Origin: Apostichopus japonicus
Taxonomy: Eukaryota > Echinodermata > Holothuroidea > Aspidochirotida > Stichopodidae
Reading direction: 5' to 3'
DNA: 64,000 nucleotides
NCBI RefSeq assembly: GCF_037975245.1
Contig: NC_092562.1
Span: 31,560,554 to 31,624,553 of the forward strand
In this document: positions 1-12,221 of the stretch, in pieces
Layout of the letters: each line of letters begins with the position of its first letter
How positions within the stretch are numbered: position 1 is the stretch's first letter
Made by a program: the position numbers and the translations under genes
The notes under the pieces: generated by a model
What the model saw: only the letters and a program-made list of their open reading frames with translations
What the model was told of the DNA's origin: nothing
The model's database searches: none

Positions 1-1842
1 TTTTTTAATGGTTTGTTACCTGGCAAAGTGACAACAATTTTGCATGTTTTGTAAATGTACCTATATTTTCAATGCCAAACTGTCTCTGACTTTTTCTGAA
101 AATTGTGCTCTATAATACGTCAAGTTCTTTTCTTTCATTGATGCTTAAAGGAGATGAGTATTTCCGTTGAATATGCCAAAATGGTCATCCACATTCAAAC
201 TTCAGTAACCATAGAGCGATGTTGACAGCATTGCTTCCACTGGTGTAATTTACTGCCTAATTCAACACTCCTTTGAGGTCGAGAAATCACTCTGGAATGT
301 CAAAACCAGCAAGCAAATTTTTGTGAAAATTCCAGGAGATTGCCTGTGAAAGCAAAGTGTTGGCATATTGTAGCGTTATAATTTAGGATGCAAAACTGCT
401 AACCTTTAAAACTGTTGTGTATATATGTTAAGAAATGTTGGAATTGTTTCAATCAATGATGTCAATGAAAGTGATTGCTTCTTTCTTTCTTAGGTAAAGA
501 TAAAGTAATATATTTTTTGTTGGCAGTATTTGTACTAGTTGAGTTAGTAATTTGACGCTCCCTTCATCATATGATTGTTGTAGTTATTCCTTCATTCATG
601 AATATTGTGAGTCTTGTTTCACATCAGATTGGTGATCTTTGTAAGTATGCAAAAAGTACTTTGCCAGCAACTTTTAAAGTTAGTGCAATGTAACGTATGT
701 TAATGGTTGTTTAATCAATATATTACTATATATAAATAAATCCATTGTTTGTTTTGCCTATTTTTGCTTCATGATTTAAAGCAATATTCTCATCAAATAT
801 CGTTTCAAATTAAATGACACACCATAACTGTTACAAGGGCAAGATTTGTTTTGGTCGGTAATCAATCATTTTCTGATATTCTAATTTAAAAAAAAACTTA
901 GTTGAATAGTGTAAAATGATTAAATTTGCATATTCTTATTGGGAATAGTTGATGCACCAGACCAGTAAATATCTCAGGGCTCTTACCTGTTACTTCAACT
1001 TTTCGGTGCCCCTTCTTTCCCCCTTCGAAGGCTTGTTCCCCCCCTATTGGCTTTCCCTGTTACAATTTATTGGCCCTGTTAGGCCCTACCATTACAGTTG
1101 GATTCCGCTATTGGTTCTGCTATTGCGGTTGTTTTCCCATGTTAGTGTTGCCGTTGCCCATGCATGAACACAAATGTATTGCTAGATTTAGCTGCATTGC
1201 CGACACAACTTCATCGGTTACCAAGAAAATATATCAGCCTCAAAAACCAAATATCTCTGGCCAATACATCCCAGGAGATAAACCCAGTCCCAGGGATTGG
1301 TTTATTTGAAGGGAACAGAAGTTGTTGCTCTTGGCAGAATTCTGAACAGAAATACCCATTACACTGGGAATTTTGTTTACAGTAAGCATTGATTGTAAAG
1401 CAGACTGTGCATATTGTGTGAACTTGAACACTTAGGCCAGGCAACATTGCACCGTTAAAATCAACTACTTGCCGTTTACAGTGTATCTGAAATACAAGAC
1501 ACGGCGGAACTTCTACTAATAAGTTCTACCAGCGAGTCCACTTGGAGTCCATGTTTCTGTCAAGTGTAACCCTAATGACATTTAAATTTAGCATTCCTTT
1601 AACTCGGTGAGGAATGTTACAGAGAGGCAGACATGCGAAGCTCTCCCTTACCTCCCTATCCCAAGGTGTTAACCTGTGGATTTCTAGGGAACTGTGTAGA
1701 ATAACTATTTGTTGATTTTATCGCGCAACTGGTTCGAAGCTATTTTAGATGGCCAAGACTTACACATATACTGTATATATACTGTATATACCATTTAGTT
1801 GCGAACGAGCGTGACTGCGGATATCTAGCCTTTTCAGTTGTA
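1..1842. other. Non-coding stretch, no gene recognised
   Basis: I see no convincing exon here on either strand. An AATAAA hexamer at 735-740 on the plus strand could be the polyadenylation signal of a gene ending left of the window, which would make the first 0.7 kb a 3' UTR. This is only a possibility, because no stop-terminated reading frame can be tied to it. Confidence 0.4.
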
Positions 1843-1889
1843 AATATCCATGGGATTTGATAGTTGTGGAAAACTTAAGCCCAATCATG
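1843..1889 (+). promoter_or_regulatory. Candidate promoter block upstream of zinc-finger gene 1
   Basis: A short block containing AATATCCATGG, then AAAACTTA and CCAATCATG, is repeated with smaller spacing at 11952-11987 upstream of zinc-finger gene 2. The surrounding DNA is not obviously similar. CCAATCA matches a CCAAT-box (NF-Y) core. A possible donor (ACAA then GTAAGC) follows near 1940, so a 5' exon could start here. The promoter role is inferred. Confidence 0.3.
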
Positions 1890-2746
1890 TATCAAGAACA
1901 TTGGACGCCCATCTGATCAGAGAGGCAGCGCTGAACAAGTAAGCACGGAAACAGACTCAAAGAGAATCTTTTAATAGATTAGTTAGTTTATAGAATCCTG
2001 GGCAGTACCAGTTGGCTAAGGACATTTCTATCCAATATGTCGTAGGCCTAGGGTAGAACTTAAAAGTAGAAGTTTCCTATCGACAGGCTATACGGCCAGC
2101 TGAAGGCTATATACCATTACTAGTATTGTCTAACTTAGGCTAGCTTACATGTCATGAAGCCAATAATTATTGCAAGACCTTTAGAAATGAAACTTTACGT
2201 AGCCTAACCAGGCTATGCGTACACTGTACTTAGCCTAGGTTGCCCTGCCTCAATGTAACGTTAAATATCAACAATATATAGGACTAGGCCTAGCTGAATT
2301 GTTCTTGTCAGTATGACCAACGTGAACTTTAAGTTCCAAGTTATTCCTAAAATTAAGGCATAGCGCTAATGTACACCGTGATTGACACTTCATGTTTACG
2401 GAACTTGTAATACTAACAGATATTGGTATTTCCATTAAGTCTTACTGTATACAAAATAATACTGCCACTGAAGAAGATCAATATTTGTAGCCTTACTAGT
2501 TGTCAGTGATGATTAACTTAGCCTAAGTCTAAATTATAAAGATGAAATCTAACAATTAAGTAGCCAACTATTATTAAATAAACATGATCTTGCCCATGTT
2601 GAGTATAAATCTGAACAGTATAAATCAATTTAATTACATAGCCTAGATTCATTTCTCCTGATTTTATACAGTAACAGTAATTTAGAAATTTTGTAAGGGA
2701 CCGCTATAATCCTATATAAATAAAGACTAGATCCTTCTCCCCCAAT

Positions 2747-2767
2747 CACCCCCCCCCCCCCCCCCCA
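2747..2767. repeat. Poly-C homopolymer tract
   Basis: A run of about 18 C residues lies in the 5' flank or first intron of zinc-finger gene 1. Similar C or G runs recur throughout the window, for example at 6099-6114, 8805-8820, 12308-12326 and 20660-20680. Confidence 0.9.
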
Positions 2768-3628
2768 AATGATCGATGCTTGTATTTAATCAAGGTATTG
2801 ATTGTTTGCTTTGCAATGTGTTTACTTTGCAATATTGAAATTTTTCAGGTATGAATTAATTGAAGCAACACTGGAACTAAATCTGATGTATAGATTACCT
2901 CTTCTGTATGTAAGAATGATAGCAGATGGACATTTTCCTACTACACAAAGGCGCACATAATGTTATGAAGAAATGGTATGTTGGTACTATATTATCTTGC
3001 TATCTGTTCATATAACTTTACCTTTTTCATTATATGAAGTTAGGCCTGTCCTCTCTCTCACCCTATCATACGAAAACAAATATTCTTCCTACGTAGTTCA
3101 GCAACATACATGTTTTAATTAGTTTTTGGGCACTGTCTTGGATGTATAACAGGTTTCATTTTATTTTGCAAAGATGTAAGACATACTATAGTCATTGCTG
3201 GCTTGAAGCTTTCATTTCACCTCAGTTTTTTCACTGTGAAAGGATCAACTTTGCTATCAGCCCCACAAACTATAGCAATGTATCTGGAGAAAGAGTTATT
3301 TTGCCTTGTTCTACTATTTTTACACAATTTGTGAAAATTGTATGATTAGAAACAACATTGTTATTAAGGTTTCCTAATGTGATATTTGTGTGAATATGTG
3401 CAGCTATTATCTCAGCAGCCGTTTTTCTAGAATGATAATTAATTGGTACCAGAAGACATCAACAGAAAATGAAGTGTACGCCAATCTTACAACAGGAACT
3501 AAACTTCATGAATCCCCAACTACTGTATTGTACACTGCCCATTAGTTGTGCATTAGATTTTGATATTATTTGATTAATTCATGATTTAATTTCAATTTTG
3601 AGAAATGTCTTAAAATTTGTTTTTGTAG

Positions 3629-6600
3629 GGGGCCATCCAGGTTGAAGTCAAAATTTTAAGTGGTACTAAACCCATCTTGTTTTCATGGGAGAATCCTCTT
3701 AAGAAGTCTGTAGAGTGTGTCTTGGTGACGTGTGCCTGTCAAGCCCTTGGTTTACGTCACGGCAAGGCCAAGAGAAAGGATCGAACCGCTGTGACTTCTA
3801 GCAGCCAGCAGTGGGCATCTAATCTTGCTTATGCACTGGAGAAAGCTGAAGTTGTCACATATGCTTCTATTGACCCTCTGGAGAGTATAGCTAACCATAT
3901 TAATGTATTCCAAGACACTGATCAGAAGTACTCTAAGGAAGAATGGAAGAATCTCTCAAAAACAGAAAAACAGAAAATAAGAAGGAAGATAAAGAAACAG
4001 AAACAAAAGGAATGCTCAAAAATAAAGGAAGAACAATTAGTTGTTCGCAATCAAGATGAGCAATCTGCTGCGACATTAATTGATGAGGTTTCAACGTCCC
4101 CTTGTGGACAAGATGACAGCGAAGGTATGGAGGCAGCTACAACAGTTGATGAAGAGAAATGTAAACCAGTGGTTCCTAAGGATAAACAAATTGGAGAAGG
4201 TCTATTGGATGTGACATCCAAAGGAGAGATATATTCCACAGGGAAAGACTTTGTGGTTGTCCCTGATTCCAGTGAGGAAGTTACAGAGGTTGATACGTCC
4301 TCAAGAGAAGTTGAAGTTGGGAGAACAGAGTGTGATGTGACAAATGAAATACTACCTGAGACACAGGTTGTCACAATGCATGATGAATCTCAAGGAGATT
4401 TGTTAAATGAAAGTTTAAGCCCAAAATGTATTGAAAGTGAAGGGCTCTCTGTGCCTACCATTGCTTCAATGCCAGCTTCAAACTCTGTTTACCTCAAGGC
4501 CATAAATGATTCAGATGTTCCAAATGGTATCACTTCGGAAAACACTGTTTCAGCCGCAAGCAGCAATCCTGTGACAATTATCTCTGTAGATGAGGCTGTT
4601 ACAAGTCACAAGGGTTCTGAAGTCACTACTGGCAGCTCAGATAACGACACTGTTCAATTTGTAGACATTCAGGGAGCTGTAGTTGTGTCATCTGCTTTCC
4701 CAAGCTCAGTGTCATCCTCTCTCTCTGATGAGCAAACACTTATGAAAGCTATTGACAGCATCATGGACATGTGCCCAGCACCAGAGATGGGTGAATCTCC
4801 AGTGCTTCCTGAGACCATGTATACGTTACCAACAACAACCACAACACCAAATGAATTACCAAGAACTAAAGTGCCATTTATCAGAAACCTCACAGAAGAG
4901 GAACGGAAAAAGATGTTCAAATTCCAGTCAGACTCTGAGAGAGAAAACCAAGCTGCTTTGGAGTCTGGGAATGCTTGTCTTTGTGAACAGTGCGGTAAAG
5001 TTTTTGGTCGGCGTAATTTGAAGAAACATATTCAGACACACCAGAAAGGTAGAGAAAGAGATCTGATTTGTGACATTTGTGGGAAAGGTTTTTTTTTTAA
5101 AAATGGCTTAAGAAATCATCAACAAATCCATAACAAGAAGACATCATTTGTTTGTCGTTACTGTCCCAGAAGTTACAAAACATTCTTTGGACGCACCATT
5201 CATGAGCGACTTCATTTCTCTGTTTACCCAGAGACTTGTCCAAAATGTGGAGGCAAGTTTAAGTGTAATCGAGATCTGAAGAAGCATTTAGCCAGAGGCC
5301 GTTGTGATGGAACAGTGGAAGTTGGTAAATCGAGTGTGTTAAAGAAGAAGAACACGGATGGCTCAACCACCTGCCATATCTGTAAGAAGGTTCTGAGAAA
5401 TGGTTCGTTACCGGCGCATTTGTTGATGCATGAGAGGAAGATGTTCACCTGCCCTGTATGTAACAAGGTTATGGCATTCGGTACCAGATATTACCACTTG
5501 AAAATACATGAAAACAAGAAAGACCACAAGTGCAGTGTTTGTGGAAAAGATTTCAGTACCAAGCAAGCATTGCAGGCACATTTTAGGGTGCACACTGGTG
5601 AGAGGCCCATCAAGTGCAGGTGAGGACAGAATTTATTCAAATGAAGTAACCATGTTGATGAATCCTACTTTGGTCTGGGGCCCCAAGTCTAATAACTTGC
5701 TGTAGATTAACTGTCTGTTATTAGACTGACAAAGTTTCCATGCAGTTTCTGAAATAAATCTTTTCCAATTTAATTTTTTCAACCTTTGAAAGTGGATTTC
5801 TTATCCTAACTTCCATCAGTAATCAGAAATTGTTATGAAATGTTTTCCATATTTTTGAAATTTTCATATAGTCTTAGGATAATCTCATTTTGACCATTTT
5901 TTTCCAGGTACTGCGACAGAACTTTTGCCAGGTATGGTCCTCGTGCAGTACATGAAGCTACTCACACAGGAGAACGGTCCTTTAAATGCACCATTTGTGA
6001 TAAGTCTTGGAAGGATAGGGCCACCTACTGGCTTCATATGAAGAAACATCACCCTGGAGAGTAAGTCTGCTAAACATTTGAAAACTCCCTACCCCCTCTC
6101 CCCCCCCCCCCCCCACCCCTCCCCCCAAAAAATGGGATACTGCCATAGATAAGATGTAAACTGGTGTTAAAGTGAAGCATCTTGTAGGGAATATTTTGGT
6201 GGGAAACAGGTCTGTATACTTCAATATTTAAATTTACAAGGTCAAATGCAGTTCAGGTAGCTCCATTGTCAAGCAGTTTTTAAATGTAGGTTATGAAACA
6301 AATATGGCAAGGCTGTTTATTGTTCAAAAATAACCTCAAAGTGAAGTTTTCTAGTAATATTCGGGTGTGTATAATGGTGGGGAAAGATACAACATATGTG
6401 AGAACTCAAGAATTTAAGTAAGCAGGTATTTTATTGAACTGTATTGTCATGAGAAAGTGAACCATTTGATATACTGTAGAAAGTAACTTAATATAAGAAC
6501 AAATCACATGTGTATGTATGACACGAGATGAATCATTTTCTGAGAACTGTAGAACAGAATCCTAGACCTGACTGACATCCTGTAACAAAGGCTAAGAAAG

Positions 6601-6998
6601 TGATATTGTTTTTTATAGTATATATCTAACCACTGTCAATCAATGGTCATGTTACTATCTATGTGAGGTGCACCTTCAAATAAAGCAACAGAGAAAATTC
6701 TATGTCCCTCAAGTTTAAAATAATGTTTCTTCCTTGTATTTCATCACGAGTCAGATTTATTCTGATTTTGTATGTATGTATGTATGTATGTATGTTGACC
6801 AAGTTATTTTGACCGAGTATTTGACCAAGTATTTGACCAAGTATTTTGACCAAGTTAACAGATGAAATTGTCATGTACTAAACTATTTTCCCTCTCACTC
6901 TCTCCTCCAGACCTCTCTACTACAGGCGACTCTCGGCTCAGATTAATAACCAGCGACTGGCAAAGGCGATGCAACTACCAGCATCACCTTCAGAATGA
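3629..6998 (+). CDS. C2H2 zinc-finger gene 1 (three 3' coding exons)
   Basis: Exons 3629-5619, 5908-6060 and 6911-6998 (stop TGA 6996-6998) join by GT-AG introns into 744 codons without interruption. The first exon follows a TTTTTGTAG acceptor in phase 0 and has no obvious own start, so an upstream 5' exon is missing. Residues 1-91 form a domain shared with the three neighbouring genes, with a CVLVTCACQ core and a W-N motif. Residues about 95-445 are a Ser/Thr/Glu-rich linker with a basic EKQKIRRKIKKQKQKE patch that could be a nuclear signal. Nine C2H2 fingers fill residues 450-740; finger 4 ends in Cys (C2HC-like). Finger 8 is split by the first intron, between KCR and YC. TGERP-type linkers separate the last fingers. 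The product is probably a nuclear DNA-binding protein; targets are unknown. Confidence 0.85.
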
Positions 6999-7654
6999 TC
7001 CGCCAGCAACTGGCAAGGGAGATGCAACTACCAGCATCGCCTTCAGAGTGATCCACGGTTACCACTCATTAGAGACAACAAACTATGTGTGTGCCTTCAT
7101 ATTCAAGTGTACTTTAAATATATTGACAAACTAAATTGGTCTCTCATGTTCTAGTTTACTTAACTAAATATTTAAAAGTCCTCAGGTCTGTTTACGACAT
7201 TATTTTTAATTGCACACACTTTTAATTACATTCTGTGGAGACGGATCAAACAGATTAGAAAAGTTCTGGGGAATATGTCCTGACTTTATACTAGACTGAA
7301 TAAATACTGGCTGAATCATTAATTGATGGTGGAATACCTAGTCCAGTGGTGGGCATGAAATTAACCAGTTTGTGAAGCACAGTGAACTTTGAACCTAATC
7401 TGCAAGACCACAAATACTTAGGGATATTCCTACTGCAGCTGTAGCAAACTAGGTATTAAGAGGGGGTTAAAAAAAAACCTTCTACAGTTATAGGGGCCTT
7501 GCAACTTCAGTTAACCCATGTGTGATCTAAGTCTAACATTCATTTCAATGCAGCTGTGTGAGAGTTAGAAATTAATAATTCCTACTACATACATAGTTTT
7601 ATCATATTTAATATGGATACCAATGTCTACAAGACTGTATATTGAGTAGTTTTC

Positions 7655-7660
7655 AATAAA
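7655..7660 (+). promoter_or_regulatory. Candidate polyadenylation signal, gene 1
   Basis: This is the first canonical AATAAA I noticed downstream of the gene 1 stop, giving a 3' UTR of about 0.66 kb if used. Confidence 0.4.
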
Positions 7661-8404
7661 GGTTTCTATGCCAGCCTGGGTAGTATGCTACTTGAAATAT
7701 AGAAAATATTGCTGACAATCATGTGAGACTCAAACAGCAATTTTTTTGCAGGTAAGATTGTGTAGATACACTTCTACAGCCTTTCTTCTTTGATTTACTT
7801 TACAAGTGGTTTGTGTGGGGGATGGGGGGGGGGGTGAGGGTGGAGAGCTAGATCCTACATTAATCATTTTTTGGTTGTTATTTGGGTTAAGTTTATCAAT
7901 TAATTGCACAATACATATACGTTGCTGTATGATGTTATTTATTTCTATTTGTATTTGAAGGACTTGTATATACCCAACTATTATAAAGGTTATCTGAAGC
8001 GACTATAATAACTTCAGGTTTTCATTATTCAAACTACTATCAGATATTGATGAGAGTCAGATAATTAACTGTCCTACTCAGACGGACAGAAGAATAAATA
8101 TATTAAACTAGTATTTGATGGGAATACTGATTATCTTCTCACACACTTTCAGTGCTTCATTTAATGCCAACATTTCGAAAGGGTAGGGTGTGGCATTCCA
8201 GAGTTGTACCCCCTCCCCCAGTCGTAGCCCCCCCTCCCCCAGTCAAGGTAAATGTTTGGTTTACATTCAGTCTGGGAAGAACTTAAACTTCTATTTGTTA
8301 CCACAACCCCCTTTAAGACCTAACTATGGACCTAATTCGTAGTCTATATATGCCTCAGTATGCACCATTTTAGGTTTAGACTTTTAATTTTGTTTTCTGA
8401 GGCT
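7661..8404. other. Intergenic spacer, no gene recognised
   Basis: AT-rich sequence with a G-rich run near 7820 and C-rich runs near 8210-8240. No exon or RNA gene is supported. Confidence 0.5.
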
Positions 8405-8412
8405 GGACACCC

Positions 8413-8645
8413 GGTTCCCGGACAATTTCCCCCTGGACGATTTCGCCCCGGACGATTACCCCCCAGACGATTCCCCCTCGGACAATTGCCCCCCGGACAA
8501 TTCCCAACCCTGACAATTGCCCCCCGGACAATTCCCACCCGGACAATTGCCAACCCTGACAATTGCCCCCGGACAATTCCCACCCATGACAATTGCCCCC
8601 CGGACAATTTCCCCCGGACAGTTTCCCCCCGGACAATCCCCTTCC
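8413..8645 (+). repeat. Left 15-bp-repeat arm of the foldback element
   Basis: About 15 imperfect copies of a 15-bp unit, GGACAATTGCCCCCC or close variants, end at 8645. The open frames through this array on both strands come from low-complexity repetition and are not genes. Confidence 0.9.
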
Positions 8646-8824
8646 TCGGAAATTTCGACGATTGATTGACAGCCGATGTAGGCGGGGTTTAGGCTATTAT
8701 TCCAGTAAAAATGAGGGTGTGCAACAAGAGATTTCAGTCTTGGTTTCGATGACAATCGTAACCTATGCATTCATGCAGGCGGAGAGTGTGTATGCGTGTG
8801 TGTTGGGGGGGGGGGGGGGGTGTA

Positions 8825-9240
8825 ACGCCTCGCTTGTAAATACGATATCTCAGGAAGTGAAGCTTTGACCAATCTAATATTGGTGTATATGAGTAACACA
8901 TTGGGTAGAAGAACCCTTTTGTTTTGTGGGTAGGTCAAAGATCATTTTGAGTCACCAGGGGCCAAATAGTAAAAACCTTGTAAAGACGATATCTCAAGGA
9001 TGTAAGCTTAAACCAATATCATATTTAAGTTCGTGAGTAGGGGACCACATTTAGGAGCAAAAGCCTCTAGTTTAATGTGGAGGTCAAAGGTCATTTGGGT
9101 TCACCAGGGGTCAAATAGTGTAAACCTTGTAAACACGATATCTCAAGAAGGGAATGTTGAACGAATCTCATATTTAGTATGTAGTTGTGACACGTTCAGT
9201 ACAATATTTTATTGAGATCAAAGGTCATTTTGAGTCGCCA
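8825..9240 (+). repeat. Degenerate tandem repeat, about 120 bp period
   Basis: Phrases such as CTTGTAAANACGATATCTCA and GGTCAAAGGTCATTT recur about every 120-140 bp, three to four times. A related array lies at 27370-27760, so this is a dispersed repeat family and not specific to the foldback element. Confidence 0.7.
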
Positions 9241-9838
9241 GACGCCAAGTTGTGGAAACCTTGTTTATAAGCTACAGTATCTCCCACCGACCAGCCTATC
9301 AGATAACATGTGCGTTACGCCTCGTACGAATAGGGGGCTATTGGCATTGGAAATGAGCTTATGGGCATCCGTAGAATCTAAAACTCAAAAACTGTAAACT
9401 CCAACATACTTGCATTTGCTTAAACCTGCCGCTTGGAAGCCTTACTTTGCGTGCAAAAGGTGTACCATTACTTTAAATAATTCAGACAACAGAGGATAGT
9501 TGTAGCCTTCCTGGATTACAAGCTGGGATAGGGGACCAAATGGAATATTTTTGCCACTGACTTGAGTTGAGCCCACTCTTTTTGAATTTCCTCCTTTATT
9601 TCTTCAAGCAATCTGGGTTGTTCTGATCATTTAGCAGCAAAGTACTACAATGATCAGCCACCCTCCCAATTTCTTCAACACCCCCGATGAATTCAAAGTT
9701 TCGTCTTTTCTTGCTGGCCATAATAAGGGTCAACAATTTGGTAACAGAACTGAAAGTTTGTGGACAAAAGCCGAAGCTATGCCTCATATTACTGACTTGT
9801 GAATTAGGATACAATGTTTTATTGACATGTCAGGTGGG

Positions 9839-9970
9839 CCTTTCTATTCTGTGCAAAAAATATATTTTGTAAGAAATATATATATATGCTGAACAAAGTA
9901 CGGAGCTCTGTAAGTGCCAACTGAGATGTTGGTGTTTCAGTAACTTCAGTGAACAGCTTATTCATTATAT
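9839..9970 (+). repeat. Inner inverted repeat, left copy
   Basis: The reverse complement of this segment matches 10429-10556 over about 130 bp at roughly 90 percent identity by eye, including GTTGGCACTTACAGAGC. The pair lies inside the foldback element and could form a second stem. Confidence 0.85.
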
Positions 9971-10428
9971 TGGCAATAAGTGTGCAAGTACAATGCACTT
10001 TCTTGCTCAGAACCGAAATGCAGTTCAAAGTTAGTGGTTTTGCGACATCACATTGCATATGATATTACGACGATACGATCGACAGCATAGCCTACTGTAT
10101 CTAGCCGGCTTAACAGTCCCATTAACATATCATATAACCAGGGATCGAGCTGTTAGAGTAGCAGCTCCCTGGTATAACATAGGTAACATATATATTGCAG
10201 CAGTACTGCAATCATGGCGTCCAGATACAGCGCGTTAGTAGGATAGTTGGTAGTGTGATGTTAACGTTAGACTACTCTAAACAGCATACTTATTACTTAC
10301 ACTAGGCTAAGACTTAGCATATATTCCACTATTTGCTCTTCTCTAACCACAGTCTTTCAATAATTTGTTGCACTTCTGCAAGGACTCTATACATCAACGG
10401 AAAGAAAGTGGATGTGAAGAAAACAGCA

Positions 10429-10556
10429 ATATGATGAATAAGCTGGTCACTGAAGTTACTGAACAACAAAACATCTCAGTTGGCACTTACAGAGCACCGT
10501 ACTTTGTTTAGCATATATATTTTTCTTACAGAATATATTTTTTGCACAGAATAGAA
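10429..10556 (-). repeat. Inner inverted repeat, right copy
   Basis: Reverse-complement partner of 9839-9970. The roughly 460 bp between the two copies carries no recognisable gene. Confidence 0.85.
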
Positions 10557-10980
10557 CTTTGTTATTAGAGAATATATATTATTTCCTACAAAGAATAAAA
10601 ATTTATTTTTGTACAGACAAAAACTTTTTCTATAGAATATATATATTTTCTGTCACAGAATTTATATATTTTGTTAGAGAAAAATATTTTTCGGTCAGAG
10701 AATTGACATACTTTTTGAAAAGGATATATATATTTCTTTAGAGAATACCTTTTTTTTCTCTTGGAGAATAAATATATTCTTGGCAGAGAAAAAATATTTT
10801 TTTGTGTTAGAGAATATATATTTTTGACAGAATATTTACTGTAAGAGAATATATATTTTTGCACAGAATACATATTTGTTATTAAGAAAATACTTTCTGT
10901 ACGCCTGGAGAATATATAAATATATACTTTAAGGGAATAAATATAATTTTCAGGGAATATATATGTGTAAACAAATATGT
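10557..10980. repeat. AT-rich degenerate tandem array
   Basis: The motif AGAGAATATATAT plus a T-rich spacer recurs about every 25-35 bp. Open frames here are compositional artefacts. Confidence 0.7.
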
Positions 10981-11074
10981 CTAAAATGTATTTTTGAAGT
11001 TAACCATGTATGTATTTCGCAAGTACAGCATATATATATTTGTACGTATATATTCCGCTTTCTCGCGCCATAGC

Positions 11075-11337
11075 AATTGTCCGGGGAAATTGTCCGGGGG
11101 GGGGGGGGAATAGTCCGGGGGGAAATTGTCCGGGAAGGTTATTGACCGGGGGGTAATTGTCCGGGGGGAAGTCGTCCGGGATGGGAATTGTCCGGGGGGG
11201 AATTGTCTGGGGTGGGAACTGTCCGGGGTGGGAATTGTCTGGGTGGGAATTGTCCGGGGGGTAATTGTCCAGGGGGAGTTGTCTGGGGGGTAATTGTCCG
11301 GGGGGTAATTGTCCAGGGGGGGAGTTGTCCGGTCACC
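11075..11337 (-). repeat. Right 15-bp-repeat arm of the foldback element
   Basis: About 17 imperfect copies of AATTGTCCGGGGGG and variants, the reverse complement of the left arm, ending with GTCCGGTCACC directly before the GGACACCC target duplication. Confidence 0.9.
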
Positions 11338-11345
11338 GGACACCC

Positions 11346-11951
11346 AGACCCATTTTATGGTCTGCTTAAAGACCTGCAGGTCTCGCAACCTTCTTGGTAA
11401 GATACTTCATGAGGCTCTACATCAAGTCGGTGGAATTTAGAATTGAACCCCCATAACTTTAAACCCGGTGCAAGGCAATGGTGTTCGCTGATTGTTCACG
11501 TACATTCGCATCACAAAGCATACTTAATTTTTGCATTTCTGGCTTTCCATATAAATGTGCGCAATAGAATAGCGTGTTAAGCGCCATTTTCTTTACACAA
11601 ATAGAGTTAGCGATTAGGTTTTGGTCCTATACAGCATAGGTACGGCTAATCTCCATAGAGCTATAACAAGAATCACCTTACATAAAGTCTGACTGTGTAC
11701 TCCTTGTTACTGACATCGCATATTTGAAATTGCATTGATAAAAGGATAAGACCAACTCATTAGGTTTGTGCTTATTTTACTAACCCAGGCTATGATAGTT
11801 TACGGGAAAAGATGAACATGGTTGCAGCATAGCCTAGGCTGTTACGGAAATTGCGTCATAGCATTTGTATAGATGTGTAATATATATGTATGCTGTGGTG
11901 TGCTATTCTCTATATGATGTAACTTTCGTGGTACATCTCGGTAAGCTGTAG
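11346..11951. other. Spacer, no gene recognised
   Basis: Unique-looking AT-rich sequence without a supported exon or RNA gene. Confidence 0.4.
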
Positions 11952-11987
11952 AATATCCATGGTTTTGAAAACTTACGTCCAATCATG
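11952..11987 (+). promoter_or_regulatory. Candidate promoter block upstream of zinc-finger gene 2
   Basis: Contains AATATCCATGG, AAAACTTA and CCAATCATG in the same order as 1843-1889 upstream of gene 1. It includes a CCAAT-box core. Retention in both tandem units suggests function, or simply shared descent of the duplicated unit. Confidence 0.3.
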
Positions 11988-12122
11988 AAATGAAACAGGA
12001 TCAAATTGACGTCGTCGTGGAAACCTGTAATTTGGAAGACTAACCTCTTACAGTCTTAAACTCCAGAAGTTACAAAGTAGGATTAATATTCGGCATATCT
12101 TTTTTTTCTAATAGGGTTGTGA

Positions 12123-12221
12123 AATGAATGGAATGGTTTGCCTGAGAAAGTTGTACTTGCAAGTAGTGTGAGTGGGTTTAAGAACGCTCTGGACAAGTAC
12201 GGTTTTGAGGAGGAACAGTAA
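12123..12221 (+). pseudogene. LINE reverse-transcriptase C-terminal remnant
   Basis: The frame from 12123 reads NEWNGLPEKVVLASSVSGFK and continues NALDKYGFEEEQ before a TAA at 12219-12221. The pattern N-LP--VV-A-SV--FK--LD is the common C-terminal tail of non-LTR retrotransposon ORF2 proteins (family knowledge). Only about 32 residues survive and no RT core is present, so this is a 5'-truncated insertion. Confidence 0.7.

Larger units (their letters stand above)
8413..11337. mobile_element. Foldback (TU-like) transposon with 15-bp-repeat arms
   Basis: The left arm (8413-8645) is a tandem array of about 15-bp units around CCCCCGGACAATT. The right arm (about 11075-11337) is the same array in reverse complement. 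The outermost bases match as inverted ends, GGTTCCCGGACAA on the left and GGTGACCGGACAA read inward from the right. The element is bracketed by an exact 8-bp direct repeat, GGACACCC, at 8405-8412 and 11338-11345, read as the target-site duplication. Inside is a second inverted pair (9839-9970 and 10429-10556), a degenerate tandem repeat and an AT-rich array. No transposase frame is visible, so it is non-autonomous. The architecture resembles, from memory, sea-urchin TU elements (15-bp-repeat outer arms, 8-bp duplications). Confidence 0.85.

Noticed and set aside
2849-2909. Small upstream exon of zinc-finger gene 1
   Set aside because: It has an acceptor and a donor and is open, but is only 61 nt and I could not join it in frame to 3629 or match it to a paralogue.
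3142-3345. 67-codon frame upstream of gene 1
   Set aside because: No splice-site support and no similarity to the family; likely chance.
8344-8665. Gly- or Pro-rich open frames on both strands
   Set aside because: They are produced by the 15-bp repeats of the foldback arm, whose unit length is a multiple of three.
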